Source: Branchiostoma belcheri
Taxonomy: Eukaryota > Chordata > Leptocardii > Amphioxiformes > Branchiostomatidae
NCBI RefSeq assembly: GCF_001625305.1
Contig: NW_017802491.1
Span: 3,949,778-4,013,777, forward strand
Reading direction: 5' to 3'
Length of the DNA: 64,000 bases
The notes under the pieces are model-generated. The model ran no database searches, was not told where the DNA came from, and saw nothing but the letters and a program-made list of their open reading frames with translations. This document shows positions 35,401 through 46,971 of the stretch, piece by piece. The first letter of the stretch is position 1; each line of letters opens with the position of its first letter. Both the position numbers and the translations under genes were made by a program.

Positions 35401-37725
35401 AGAAATACAGCCAGCTTACTTGGTAGTATGGCGCGTTCAGAAACAAAATTTTTTCTATACTTTCATACTTGCATCTCATTTGCATTCGCACTTGGAAGGC
35501 TAAAATTGCACGTTTTTAAGTCTGCTTTAACAAACCTTCCCGGTTGAAGTATCATACCAAAAATATCCCATTGTAATCCCAAGACAAATAACTTATTGAA
35601 TCGTCAGAAAATCATTCAAAATAACAACTTTTCAATTTCATTTCATGAGATCTTTAAGTTGCCGCACCAAGACATCACAGCAAAGAAACTAAGCATCTAC
35701 ACAAATTATTGTGCCAGAATTTGTTTGTTTTTAGTCTATGAGCACTTTGTGGATAAGATCAAAGAATACAAGACATATCTTACCGGTACAACCAAAAGCA
35801 ACCACCGACACAGCCAGGAGGTTCATGACGTAAGACGTGTCCTTGTCGAACACCTCTAACCAGATGTCCAAGATGGCGATGAAGACCAGACTGGAGAAGG
35901 CGAGGCCGTACCCCAGCGTGATGCGGGTGTGGATACCGAACGTCTCTATCAGACTGTTGTTTATCTGGGGGAAAGACGCAGTGGTGTAATCTCTAAGTAG
36001 ATCTTTTGGTGGCTACAAGACAGTATCAAAGACAGAAAACCAGGATCAGATTGGGAAGACACTATCAGATTCGGAAGACAGTGTCAAATCGGGAAGACAG
36101 TATCAAATTGGGAAGACAGTAAGTATCAGACTGGGCAGACAGCATCAAATTGGGAGAACAGTATCAAATTGAGAAGACAGTATCAAATTAAGAAGACAGT
36201 ATCAGATTGGAAAGACACTATCAAATTGAGAAGACAGTATCAAATTGAGAAGACTGTAATTAGGTGGCAAGGAAGTATCCAACAAGCTACCGTTTGGCTC
36301 AGTGGTGAAAACAAGATACCGATACAAAAAAGAAAGTCCGATAAAAAGACGTGAAACAAGATACCTTTGCTTAAACTAGACCTTTGCTTGGACATGCATT
36401 AGCGTGAGAACGACTACAGGAACTTCTCGTGTGATGTGTACAAGAATTTGAAGTTATGAGTTAGCTTCTGTTTTGACCCCGTTATCTACTTTAAGATTAA
36501 AACCTGATGTTCAAGGGTGAGAGGAAGGGCCCAGTGCTCACCAAAACAGCTCCAAACGCCACTAATATGTAGGTAAGGCTCATATCGAAGACTATGCTGG
36601 TCCCGGGGTATCTGGCATGGAGGTAGTCCACATCGGTGATGAAGGAGTTATAGGGCAGCAGAAACCCAACCTAGAATAAACCAGAATGTGTAAACAGCAT
36701 ATCGTTAAATTGTATGAACTGCACATTATTCTAACCAATGTACATTAAGGACAATAAAGTTAACAGTGAAGACAATATTTTTAAAGTCTCTAGACGCCAG
36801 AAATTCCACAAATGATTGTAAAAGCATTTTCATCCCATATTCCATAGTTTTTTGTAAGATAGAATGTTTGTTATATAGTAGTAGATGCCGTACGTTGTTT
36901 TACTGGATGATAATCACAAACATATAGGCTTGTTGATCCCAATTTCGGCTAGCCTCATACATGTATTTACGAGTATCGATGAAGAAACCAACCCCCACAA
37001 TATCTACTGACATTAATTCATACACTGAATCTCTAACATATGAATGTCCAGTACACGCTAAAATGACGAATGCAATATGTGTCCTCGTGTATTGATGGGT
37101 GACAATGGATTTGTATTTATAGATACGTACACAAATGTAAGCGCACAAAGAAATTGATGGTCAGCTGCCGAAAGCTAAACACACTCTAGTGAGTGAGTGA
37201 ATGAATGCTTCGCGTATCTCCAAGCAGATTTTTCGGTGGCTGCCAAGACAGTATCAAATTGGCCAGGCAGTATCCATTTGCCAGACTGTATCCATTAGCC
37301 AGGCAGTATCCATTAACCAGACAGTATCTATATATTTGCCAGGGCCAGTCTGGCCACAAAAATAAGATACCAGGACAAAAAAGAACGCCCAACAAAAACG
37401 CCTAATACCAAGCCAAAAATAAGCCGAAGCCTAAACCTCTGCTTGGTGAGTAGTGTTTCACTAATCCTTATCAACAGGTTCTGTGTATATAAAGGAACCG
37501 TATCCATGCTGTAAAAATGTCACACATCACAGGTTAGCACTAACGTACCCCGGCCAGCAGCAGCGCCAAGTAGACCAGGTGGTACTTGTCCCGGGGAACT
37601 CGGAAATGCAGCTCGGGGATGTCGAAGGTAGAGCCGAGGGACGACGCCTCCACCTCCGGCATATGTCCGTACGAGACCGTCGTGGCTCCATAGGTGGATT
37701 CAGATTCTCCATTCTCCTCCTCCAT
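29425..37725 (-). CDS. SLC29A4: Equilibrative nucleoside/monoamine transporter (ENT4/PMAT type), 9 exons, about 498 aa
   Basis: Plasma-membrane transporter; the vertebrate family member moves monoamines and other organic cations, and adenosine at acidic pH. Exons in transcript order: 37725-37549, 36670-36542, 35964-35784, 33348-33274, 31719-31499, 31192-31057, 30518-30331, 30028-29788, 29573-29425; all phases agree and TAG ends the last. Diagnostic strings include LLPYNSFITDVDYLH, YPGTSIVFDMSLTYI, QQSSFYGYTSMLP, SAYFITLCLFPGIESE, FNLFDFIGK and NGYFGSVPMILA. These match ENT4 better than ENT1 to 3. Glu187 in MTGES sits where human ENT4 has the Glu (E206) tied to cation selectivity. A large cytosolic loop lies between helices 6 and 7, as in the family. 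The ATG is in a good context (GCCATGG). Human ENT4 is 530 aa, so this is near full length. The 75-bp fourth exon is easily missed by gene finders. Confidence 0.92.
31344..31440. repeat. Partial copy of a dispersed SINE-like repeat
   Basis: CTACAGCACCAGTTACCATG and the following GTGACAG...GTC-GTCCAG-TCATTGA stretch recur at 53448-53500 with a GAAGAAGAAGA tail in both. In intron 5 of the SLC29A4-like gene. Confidence 0.55.
33073..33233. repeat. Fold-back (MITE-like) element with about 50-bp arms
   Basis: The left arm (33073-33123, TTTGATGCTTTCGATCAATA onwards) is nearly perfectly complementary to the right arm (33184-33233). The loop adds inner complementarity (CTTCTTCAGG with CCTGAAGAAG). It ends 40 bp from the donor of the 75-bp fourth exon of the SLC29A4-like gene, on the intronic side. 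Target duplications were not clear. Confidence 0.75.
36017..36258. repeat. 19-bp minisatellite, about 12 copies
   Basis: Diverged tandem units of about AAGACAGTATCAAATTGGG in intron 2 of the SLC29A4-like gene. Flanks on both sides match the related copy near 37225-37446, so the array sits inside a duplicated element. Confidence 0.85.
37225..37446. repeat. Second copy of the element carrying the 19-bp minisatellite
   Basis: Starts like the first copy (AGCAGATTTTTCGGTGGCT against AGTAGATCTTTTGGTGGCT), then has five or six shorter, more diverged repeat units (CAGGCAGTATCCATT-like), and ends with AAATAAGATACCAGGACAAA and CTCTGCTTGG as in copy one. It lies in intron 1 of the SLC29A4-like gene. 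Confidence 0.65.
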
Positions 37726-40700
37726 GGCGCTTTGAAGGCGGGGAAAATCTGGCTCGGACTCGGCTACAGCAGCAGACGGTGTTCACACCGTGAGTACTCT
37801 ACCTGGAAATTCATGATTGTGTACTCATGGTTGTCAGCGGCTGTGTATACATATACATACAGAGATATACATACAGAGATGCAGTGAGTACTAACGGTGC
37901 ACTTCCGCCCAGAGCTCTGTATACCTTGCCTCTTACAAGGGACCGTCCATTTCTGAAATATCCAAACGGGGAAAATGAAAAGCGCTCAGGACACATGTTC
38001 CTTTTCTTAGATAGCATATTACGACAAAGCCTCTATATCCTTTCCATTTCAAAAATGCCCCAACCATTTTTCAGTCCTCGGAAACATAACGGACAACCCC
38101 TGAATGTGTTTAATGGAACAGCCCTTAATGGCTCATGGACATCTCGACCTTTCAACTCAGTACGTCGTAGAGTATAATACCAGAGCAATCGGCCTATGAT
38201 AAGTAGTGGTAATTACCATATATGGATGTGTACTGTTGACACAAACCAAAGTTATCTCTTACAAGCCATAAAGGTGTTTGGTGACAATTCATATACAGTT
38301 AAGGAATCACATACTTTTCAATAGCAATTCTACCCTTTTTAAACGCTACGTTAAACGCTGCAGGTTTCTACGTGTGCGGTGTTGAACATATGCTGGATGC
38401 ATGGAGGAGAAAAGCATGTCATTGCCGACACGCCATACCTAGGAGACAATCAATAGGGATTGAATAGGGATGATGTTGAATAGCGCAATTTGCTCGCTTC
38501 CATTCTCAAACATGGGGACGGTGCATAGTGCCGGGAAATCTCCAAGCTACTGTTGTGGTGACGTGGAAGATCACAATGTTTATCTCTGGCCAGAACGGCA
38601 AACGGTTCCCGAAGCCTACTAGTATTAGAGGCTATGCTTCTCTGGCAGTCACTCAAACTAACTTCGGCAGACGCTGGACACGTGGAGGGACACTTCTCAT
38701 ATTTCATGGTGAGAAAGGCTCTCAGAAACCGGGAAACGTTACGATCTTCCACCCCAACATTTTCTTCGAGATAGGAGCTTGTGCGAGTTTCGCAGGCTTT
38801 TGAGGACACTTTGCTCGAATTTACATTTTTTTCTGCTTTATTTGAAAGATTTCCACAATTTTCACCCAAATGATATAGTTACTTTGCGCAGTCTGTATAT
38901 TACGTTGCACAATGGATTTACGGGTGGTCCCCAACCCTAGCTAGACGATAAAGGACATGATGTTGACACAGCGAAGAATTTACATGGTACAACAAGCGAT
39001 CAGCCATGTGTAGTGAACACCACAATCATAATAGCACAGAATAGAGAGCTAGACAAGAGATGACCTACTAAGATTCCGGTCATTTCTTTTCTACTCGTAC
39101 AATACACATACAAAACATAAATAGTTTGTCACTACCACGGTTGAAACGATGGAAAATCAAAGAGGTCTTCCAACTTGACAACAATGAAAAAAATTGAAGA
39201 TTTACACCTAAGTGATGTATTTAGCGTTGTTGTCAGTTTTTCGCTAATGTTGTATATACATTTTCACACACTGGTTTCCATAATGCCACAGACATGGTTA
39301 TAGCAGAAAACTGACGACAGAACTAAAATGGCGTTACTTTGAACCACTTCCTCCCAGTCTGCGGAGAGAGTATTTTGACTTCCAATTCGACCTTCCTGTC
39401 AGTCTGCGGTTACATCATTCCCCCCCACACTTTCTGCCACTCTAATGTATTCAAATATCTACCGACACACAAGCAAACAAATGAACAAGTACACCGAAAG
39501 CAAAACCTCCTTACATGTAGGCAAAAAACTTGATTCGCCCATAAATGCTGACATACTGCATATTCACGTTGTGCTCATTGTGTAATTGTGCGAGATTTCC
39601 CTATATATAGCGCTGGAGAACGGACAAAACTTTAAAAATGAGTCAAACCTGCTGATAAAATCGTTGTTGCAGCTCAGCCGTCTGGAATCCAAGATAAGAC
39701 TCTACGTTCTCCTCAAAGACCGCTTCATCTCAACCTTACCATGTAGAGCTAGGCAATTGGCCTTTGAAATGTCTTCTGAAAGCCGAGAGTCAGTCCCCTG
39801 TGCTCCTTGTGCTACTGAAATGGGAAGCTGACGCAAGCCCCGTTCGGCAACAGACTATACAATCTTCGAAAACCTACAGAAGCTTTTTGTTTCCTCTCGA
39901 GAGGCAATTACTGCCAGGAAATTATTGCCCTATGAAGGAAAATGAAATTGTTACACAAGGTGGGATTTGAAAAGTGGGGCTGCTTGTATATTAAAAATAT
40001 TGGAAAAATTAAACGTAGAATGCCAAATTAATTACAAGGGAAAAGAATAAAATGTGAAGAAATGAAAATGAAGCTTATTATTCACCATACCATACTCCAG
40101 GCCTGCCATACTCTATGTTTATTCCGATTTGTAACGATCGCGTGATTTGTCTCTTAACTCGGGGTTGCCGTTACAGATCGAATGGCACTCAGGATAAAAC
40201 CTTCCTGGCCAGGTATATGTCATAATGAATGCGACTTTTTTTGCCAAACGTTTGTTATTCGAACGCTCGCATCAGTTTTGGGGTTCCTGGATGCCATCCG
40301 TATAATCAAATCACAAGGCCTTACATTTTTAAAGCCTCCAATTGGAATGTTATAACATGACTGATTAAAATATGGAAATGACCGCGGTGACTTGAGTTTT
40401 AGAAGTCTTAAACAGAAGAAATGTAGAGATTCCTGGGGAAAGATATGTACGGCTTACGCAACGTAAGAGACACGCCATCTTCCTTTGAAATCACATCAAT
40501 GCGCAAGTCATTGCCCTAATTCGCCATATGCTGAGTCCTCTAGGGGTTTGTAGACGTGGTTTGTTCTAAAGTGGCCCGGAATCTAAAAAGAGATTCCGAG
40601 CTGAAAGGCCTGCTCCTGCGGGTGAAAATGGCTGCCATTTGCGTCAGCGCGACACTGTGCATTATCTCCCGTGTGCACACCCGTGACATGTGCACAGTGT

Positions 40701-42314
40701 AAGCTCTAGGGGGCACTCCGTTAGATTTCTGTATTGTGGCGGTTAAAAGGAAACATTTCAATTTATATGTACATCTTAAGATTATGCATGCCTTGTACAG
40801 AAAAGCTTGAAATGTTGAATATATAACACCATACATATTGCACACGTGCATATACGTATGTAACATTCAAGTTGCTTTTCAACTACAATGGGGAATATAG
40901 TACTTCAAGTACGTGTAAATATTATACATATGTCTTTTATAGAAACGCTTAAAATGTAGAGACATCATACTTTGTACACATATATTTTCGTTGCTTTTTC
41001 ATCTACAATGTGTAGTGTATAGAAATATGTACATATTCTTTCGACTCCCTGAATTACTAGAACTCCATACGAATACATGGTTTTGATTTGGAGACTCCAG
41101 CAACTTATCATGGCAGTCCAGGGTTCAAAGCATATACTCGTATGATACACACGAAATGATACGCACTATCAACAGGTCCGCAAATATTTGATTATCCTCT
41201 TGTCCAATCAAGAACTCCAGTCTGCTCATCCGTTTTGTTTAGATAGTACGGACAACCACAGTATTACTAACATGTTCCAGCATTGCTTCCATGCTTCACA
41301 CTGACATATTTGAAAACAAATTTTATTACTCCGCGGCAGAAATTGTGTCAACTAAACGATGTAGTAAAATCCCCCCGTGCCCCTCATCGCCCACTCCCCT
41401 TCTCTGTGTGAAGAGAACTGCCGTCCTCCCCCGCAACAGAAGCGCTGTCTTTAATCCAGCCGACCTCCGCCTGTTAGAAGTGACCCCGCGATCATTCCGC
41501 AGTCAACACACGACTCAAGGTCCGGAGGTGAGAAGAATCTCGGACCACCAGGAATGTGAAATATTGATCAACCTCATGCAAGATAACCTTGCACGCAATG
41601 ACCATGGAAAACAAGCAATATTTCAGTCTGGGAACGCATCTATATAAGCTGCAACACCTGTGCTGTATACAACGTGAACCGGTAGAATTGCCCCGAGGAA
41701 GGTGACAGACGGTCAAAGAAACGTGCGTCGGCTGAATAAAACATTCGGTTGGGTCTTTTCATTCAAGCAATATCGGAGATTCGGGAGGTACATGTATCTA
41801 GAGTTTCTGTGAATTTATTGGCACAACCAAAGAGATATCGTTTGGCGTACTACAACGGACCTAGCACAAAAACCTTGCAGGTTTAGAGGACGAAAGCGCT
41901 CGAACTTGCTGTGACAAGCAAGTTCGAGTAAAGCTGCCACATTATTCCCCTTCCTTTAATTCTGCCACTCTGTTGCATTCAAATACTGTACCTACGGGCA
42001 CACAAGCAAACACAAACACAAACACACGCCCACCACAGTGCGCCCACCTAAAACAACACCTCCGTACGGTGATGAGGATATTCTAGCTACTGCTAGTATT
42101 GAAGTACTGTTTTGAATTGGCAAATTGAATACTGATGCAAAAGTAGTCTTGCAAACCGCTATCCTTACAACTTAGAGCAGTTTTACGAGAGATGAAATCC
42201 TTCGGACTAGAGTGAGGACAAAAACACGTTAAGCGACTCGACGGACAATTCCAAACTGTGGCCACCTGTTTGATGCTGCACCTGTCATGTCGCAAAGTAC
42301 ACTGGGTAACCAAC
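37726..42314. other. Intergenic stretch between SLC29A4-like gene and PDCD2L
   Basis: The promoter and 5' UTR of the transporter lie at the left end and those of PDCD2L at the right end; neither start site can be fixed. Open frames at 38450-38869 (minus, 139 codons) and 41291-41647 (plus, 118 codons) show no recognisable family. It contains a dispersed repeat copy (40286-40325) and a short hairpin (41899-41928). Confidence 0.55.
41899..41928. repeat. Short perfect hairpin, 12-bp stem
   Basis: CTCGAACTTGCT at 41899-41910 pairs exactly with AGCAAGTTCGAG at 41917-41928 around a 6-nt loop. Just upstream, at 41694-41745, is a GAGGAAGGTGACAG...GAAACGTGCGTCGGCTGA stretch of the kind found at retroelement ends. 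Probably repeat-derived. Confidence 0.45.
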
Positions 42315-42322
42315 ATGGCGGC
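42311..42322 (+). promoter_or_regulatory. TISU/YY1-type initiator over the PDCD2L start codon
   Basis: CAACATGGCGGC matches the published TISU consensus SAASATGGCGGC at every position, with the ATG being the predicted start of PDCD2L. TISU elements serve both as YY1-bound promoter elements and as initiators for very short 5' UTRs, so the transcript probably starts only some 5 to 30 nt upstream. Confidence 0.65.
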
Positions 42323-45300
42323 GCCCGTGTTTCTAGGCGTGTTGGACGAGCCAGTCCGTGACGAACGGGACTGTTCCTCCTTATATACTAACAGAGTAGG
42401 AGGGAAACCGGTATGGATGTGTTACGCTTACCGTTTTCTGCGTATCTCTGCAGTTTTCGCACGTTGACAAGCAATAGCCAAGTCGTTTTTTGGGTAACTC
42501 TCCAGTCATAATTTTGCCCCCCTCCCCACTTCCATCGTACTACATGTACTAGTGTATACTACTTGAATACTTGCTAGTGTGTACCGATTCAGTTTTAAGA
42601 TAGTATGCGTTTGCTGTGAACTACCTCTGTTTCAGTTCACATTTTAACAAATCAAATTGATATGATTCACTGTTCATTATTGATTCTATCTCAGACTCTT
42701 CCAAAATATGTTGATTCTGTCCATCCTCAGGGCTGTGCCCCCCTCCCACCCTTCCCAGAGATGCCTGTGTGTGCGTTGTGCTGCTGCACACTGACCCTTG
42801 TTGTGCAGGTGTACTGTCCCCTGGACGGCTCTCCCTATCACAGGACACTCTATCTCTTTGCCTGCTGTAGGAAGCAGTGCTGGAATAAGTCAGAAAGGTA
42901 TCGTAGCTAGTACAGATGTACAGTATATTCTCAACTGTATTAGAAGAAGAAAGAAGACTAGGATAGCAAGTTTTTACTAGGGTCACTCGAAAACCAGAAA
43001 CACGACATTGTTTCCTAGGCCTGAGGCTTATAACTAGGTATTCAAGTACATGTAGGTGATTGAATTGAAACCGACAGCTTAATTATTCTCACTTCTTGTG
43101 TTTTTTTGTTGTTGTTAACACAGTTGGTTTGCTGTCAGGCTTCAAGTTTCATGTGAAGATCATACTTCTGAACAGGAAGAGACAGAGGTGGTATGTACAT
43201 TTTTATGAATGTAGAAACATTTTATAGAGTTATTGCTTCTTACAATTATCTTGTCTATTTCTAGAGTTCAGTTAAAACAGTACACATATCATATACATAA
43301 ATCATTTGTATAATTGTATCACAGGTTTCTATGGCAACCACAGACTGGTGTGATGATGCAGATGACTGGGGTGATGAGGCAGAAGAAGAGGATCCTGTTG
43401 CCATAGCAACACCTACCACAATAGATCATCGCAGACAAGAGGAAGACAACATGACAAGTGAATCTGTCTGCATGGAACAGTTTCAGAACCTAGATATATC
43501 TGATTCTGTAGAACAGACTGGTTTTAATGACAAAGAGGACTTGAATCATGATGACAATCCTGAGAAAGGAACTGTAGACATAGAGAAAGTAGAAAATGTG
43601 CTGGTAGAGGATCTACCAGTAGATGATATAACAACTTCTTCTCTATCCAAATTATTGAGTTTGAATGTTGACACAGAAGAGCCTTCACAAGTGGAGACTG
43701 TATTTGAAGCATATTACATGAGTGTGTTTGAGGAGCCCACTGACTCCATGGTAGACTATGATGATCATGTACACAGACTCATGACAGACTATCAACAGAA
43801 GGAAGGTGTGGACCTAGCAGCTATGGAGGGCTCTGGAACAAGGTTAGTATGATTATGAAGTTAATACTATATGTATACTAGTACCTGACATACTACTATA
43901 AAGAATTTTCCATACAAATAGTAGGTGGAAAATGGTTAAAAAATAGTCTTGTTCAACATGTAGATCTTTTATCCAGAATATGTATTGTTTGTGTAAAAGA
44001 AGGTAGATGATAATTAGCATGTTTATTTTCATAATACTGACCAGTGCCTTACATTGAAACATTCTTGGCTCTTACTTTGAATTAAAAATAAAGAGAAGTA
44101 AATCTCTTTACAGCTGTTAATTTCTTTACAGCTTGACATTATTTTCCATTAAGTTTTGTTACTTGTACATGTAGCACAGCTATGGCTAAATCTACATGTA
44201 ATGACTCTACACCAGTACAGGAAAGAGAGGTGGAGGAGAGAGTTACGAGAAAACCACAGCAAGACACGGGGACAAAGTCTTTCAGAAGTTTGCCAAGAGG
44301 GTGTCACTCTGTCCTGAACAGATTCTTAGGTTGGATCTTTTGCCCTTGTTTTAGAGATAGCTTTTAAATTCATGGCTTGAATACATTAATATACATGTAC
44401 ATATTATGAGAAGTCTATTTTCTCCTGTCTTCTGAAAGATGCCCAATGAAGGTTCAGGATTTGAAAACCAAAGTGTTAAAGTCAGTATTCTAGTCACTTA
44501 TTTACATAGTCAGTTTAAACAACACAATCCCACGGTTCCGGTATATACAGTCACAGAGAAAAAATGTACACATGTAATGTTGTTACGTGGTGAGACCTCA
44601 CCTGAATGCTGCTGATGTATTGAAGGCCCCAAGATATAAATGACTACTGTGCAGCTTGCTTCTGCACTGTTATTAATCGTAAATATCATACAGATCCAGA
44701 AAAATTAGTATTTCCAGTGTTAACGCACTGATACTGCATTGGGTGCCTTGAAAAGAAAAGTATGCTCATCTGATAACAATCTTCTATTGACAGATACAGC
44801 AGAGGTGGAAAGCCACTTTACATACAGGAGCCAGAGGATGCCCACATGGTGCAACCTCCATGTGCTAACTGTGGTGGACAGAGAGTTTTTGAACTCCAAC
44901 TCATGCCAACCATCATCAGCATTCTGAAGACACCAGGAGTGACCAGCAATGGTAAGCAAAGAATATAGACTTTCTATGTACATTATGGCAATTGTGATGT
45001 CTGTTTTGGTGGTGTTGGCTTACTGATACTCTAACATTCTGTTCTGGACTTGGCACTCAAATTTGATAGCTTGCATGTCAAATACATGTATATTCTTTTG
45101 GCTAATAGTGGCATTGTGTTGTTAACTTTGATTATTGGGCATGGAATGGTTTGTACCAAACACTGGAAACATAGGCAGTTCTGGTTGCTTTGTTATCCTC
45201 AACTGAGGCACAAAGTGGCTTCACAACAGCTCATAGCCTTCAATTCTGCAGCTCTGAATGCCTGACTAACAGACCTGTGCCTTTATATTTCAGATCCCAT

Positions 45301-45430
45301 GCTTGAGTTTGGTACAGTGCTGGTGTATACCTGTGCTGGAAGCTGTTGGACACAACAGACTACGTCCTGTGTGGAACATGTGGTGGTGCAGGCTGACCCA
45401 TACAACCAGTTCTTCTCACAGAAACCTTAA
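42315..45430 (+). CDS. PDCD2L: Programmed cell death 2-like protein, 7 exons, about 426 aa
   Basis: In vertebrates PDCD2L acts as an adaptor with 40S ribosomal precursors and shuttles through CRM1. Exons: 42315-42410, 42695-42897, 43124-43190, 43325-43842, 44228-44329, 44794-44951, 45294-45430. N-terminal part: FLGVLDEPV, then CALCCCTLTLVVQVYCPLDG and SPYHRTLYLFACC, as in vertebrates. The acidic DWCDDADDWGDEAEEE follows, then a longer, low-complexity middle. The C-terminal PDCD2_C domain (about 295-426) shows SYEKT, GDKVFQKFAKRVSLCPEQIL, CANCGGQRVFELQLMP and EFGTVLVYTCAGSCW. Human PDCD2L is 358 aa; the excess is in exon 4. The exon 5 acceptor is uncertain: the preferred site at 44228 is the only nearby AG that keeps phase, while the better-looking CAG at 44220 does not. 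Tail to tail with SLC38A10. Confidence 0.93.
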
Positions 45431-46971
45431 AGGCAGTATCAGTACTAGTGTGTTAATACTGGAAATGTCTTGTATCAGAGGCCATCTGTATGATATTGAC
45501 ATATACTGCCCTCTATTTCATACTTTGGGCATTTAAAAATAGTGCTCACACAAGTCCTTTATTTCTTGGGACATCCAATACTAGTATATCAGCCCAGCCA
45601 GCCGGAAGTTGCCAATAAAGTTGCAATATTAGTAAAATTCCTTGTGCAAGTGAAATATAATATTCAATAGGTACATTGAAAAATTGATATGAATCTGTAC
45701 TCACTAGTGGTATGTATACTTCTGCATTGTAAGACGTGCAAGACAAGTTCTGGAATAGACAATTTATTTTTTACTTACATAGACTTACAGGCTCCCATGT
45801 CTTCTTACACAATGCAATCAGTCCAGCATGTTTGATCAGAGGCCAGTCTCTAATTTTCATTTTTAACTTATTCTTTGCTAAGATAAAAATTGTGCAAAAT
45901 GTTATGAGAAATTTAACAGAATGCCATCAAAATTTGCTACACGACTTTATTACCTTAGTCAGTGTATGAAACAAAATGACCGATTTTTTAGGTTACACTG
46001 CGATCCATTCCAGTATGTACAGTCAAATATACACAGCATGGAAGGTAAAATACATGTACATGTGCTGATGTTTTACCATAAATGTGCGGGATGTGGCATA
46101 ACTAACATTCATAGACTGCAATGTGGCGAGCAGCTTTAGAAAAGTTATGGTAAACAGTGAAGTTTCTGAAGGTACATGTATTATTGTGGAATCAGAAACT
46201 ATTACTTTTTTCAGTATTGCAGTATGCATGGTGCTCTACCTGTTTATGTGCTGAGAAGTTGTCTACATTTGCTTAGTCCTGTGCACAAAGTGTTACTATC
46301 TTTACATAATACTAGTAAGCCTTATTTTCTTGAACATGCCCATAAAACATTTGCTTTGTACATGAATATCTTACAAAACTGTATCAGGGCTCCATCTAAT
46401 ACTGTTCTCGGCTAAAGCACTTGCAACAGATTCGTTTACCACAGGCAACAAGTGCAGTAAGGCAGAGCCTAACAACAGATATGCAATACAACAATTACTT
46501 TTAAGCCACAGAACTTTCTTGAAATCTGTAGTATGTACATATTGCGGGTACACTTCCTACATTCTAACATCTTGCAGAGATATTTTGTAGATCTTCAAGG
46601 AATGTGACATTAAAAAATGCTTCACAGAAGGTGTAAGGAGATTGTCTTAATGACTAATTGTCTACCCAGAGTCTTGGCTATGTATGAGAACTATTGCTAC
46701 ACTCTTTGCTTAAAAGTACATATGAATATTCAAAATGTACAGCATGTTGACAGCTATCATTAGATACAGAGATGATGGTGTATGTATGCAGAGATTAGAC
46801 CTGTGAAGGCAAATCAAAATGCGATGAAGGGCTTTTTTATGTCATAAAATCTCATTAGTAATATTGTGTATTTGTAATACTGGGCATTGCATTTGTAAAA
46901 CAACCATTTTAAGGTCACCAGGCTTAGTTAACCATTTTACACCAGAACTAAAAATAAAATTCCATAGAAGT
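45431..46971. other. Convergent 3' UTR region of PDCD2L and SLC38A10
   Basis: No exon recognised. PDCD2L has AATAAA at 45614-45619. For SLC38A10 the minus strand offers AATAAA at 45763-45768 and 45558-45563; use of the last would make the two 3' UTRs overlap by roughly 100 nt. Confidence 0.5.
45614..45619 (+). terminator. PDCD2L: Candidate polyadenylation signal of PDCD2L
   Basis: Canonical AATAAA, 184 nt after the stop codon. Distance and motif are typical; not transcript-confirmed. Confidence 0.55.

Noticed and set aside
38450-38869. 139-codon minus-strand open frame upstream of the transporter gene
   Set aside because: No domain or conserved motif; could at best be part of a 5' leader. 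Kept out for lack of support.
41291-41647. 118-codon plus-strand open frame upstream of PDCD2L
   Set aside because: No family similarity and no good splice links to PDCD2L.
44220-44227. Better-looking acceptor CAG at 44220 for PDCD2L exon 5
   Set aside because: It breaks phase with exon 4, while starting at 44228 restores the conserved SYEKT...GDKVFQKF frame.
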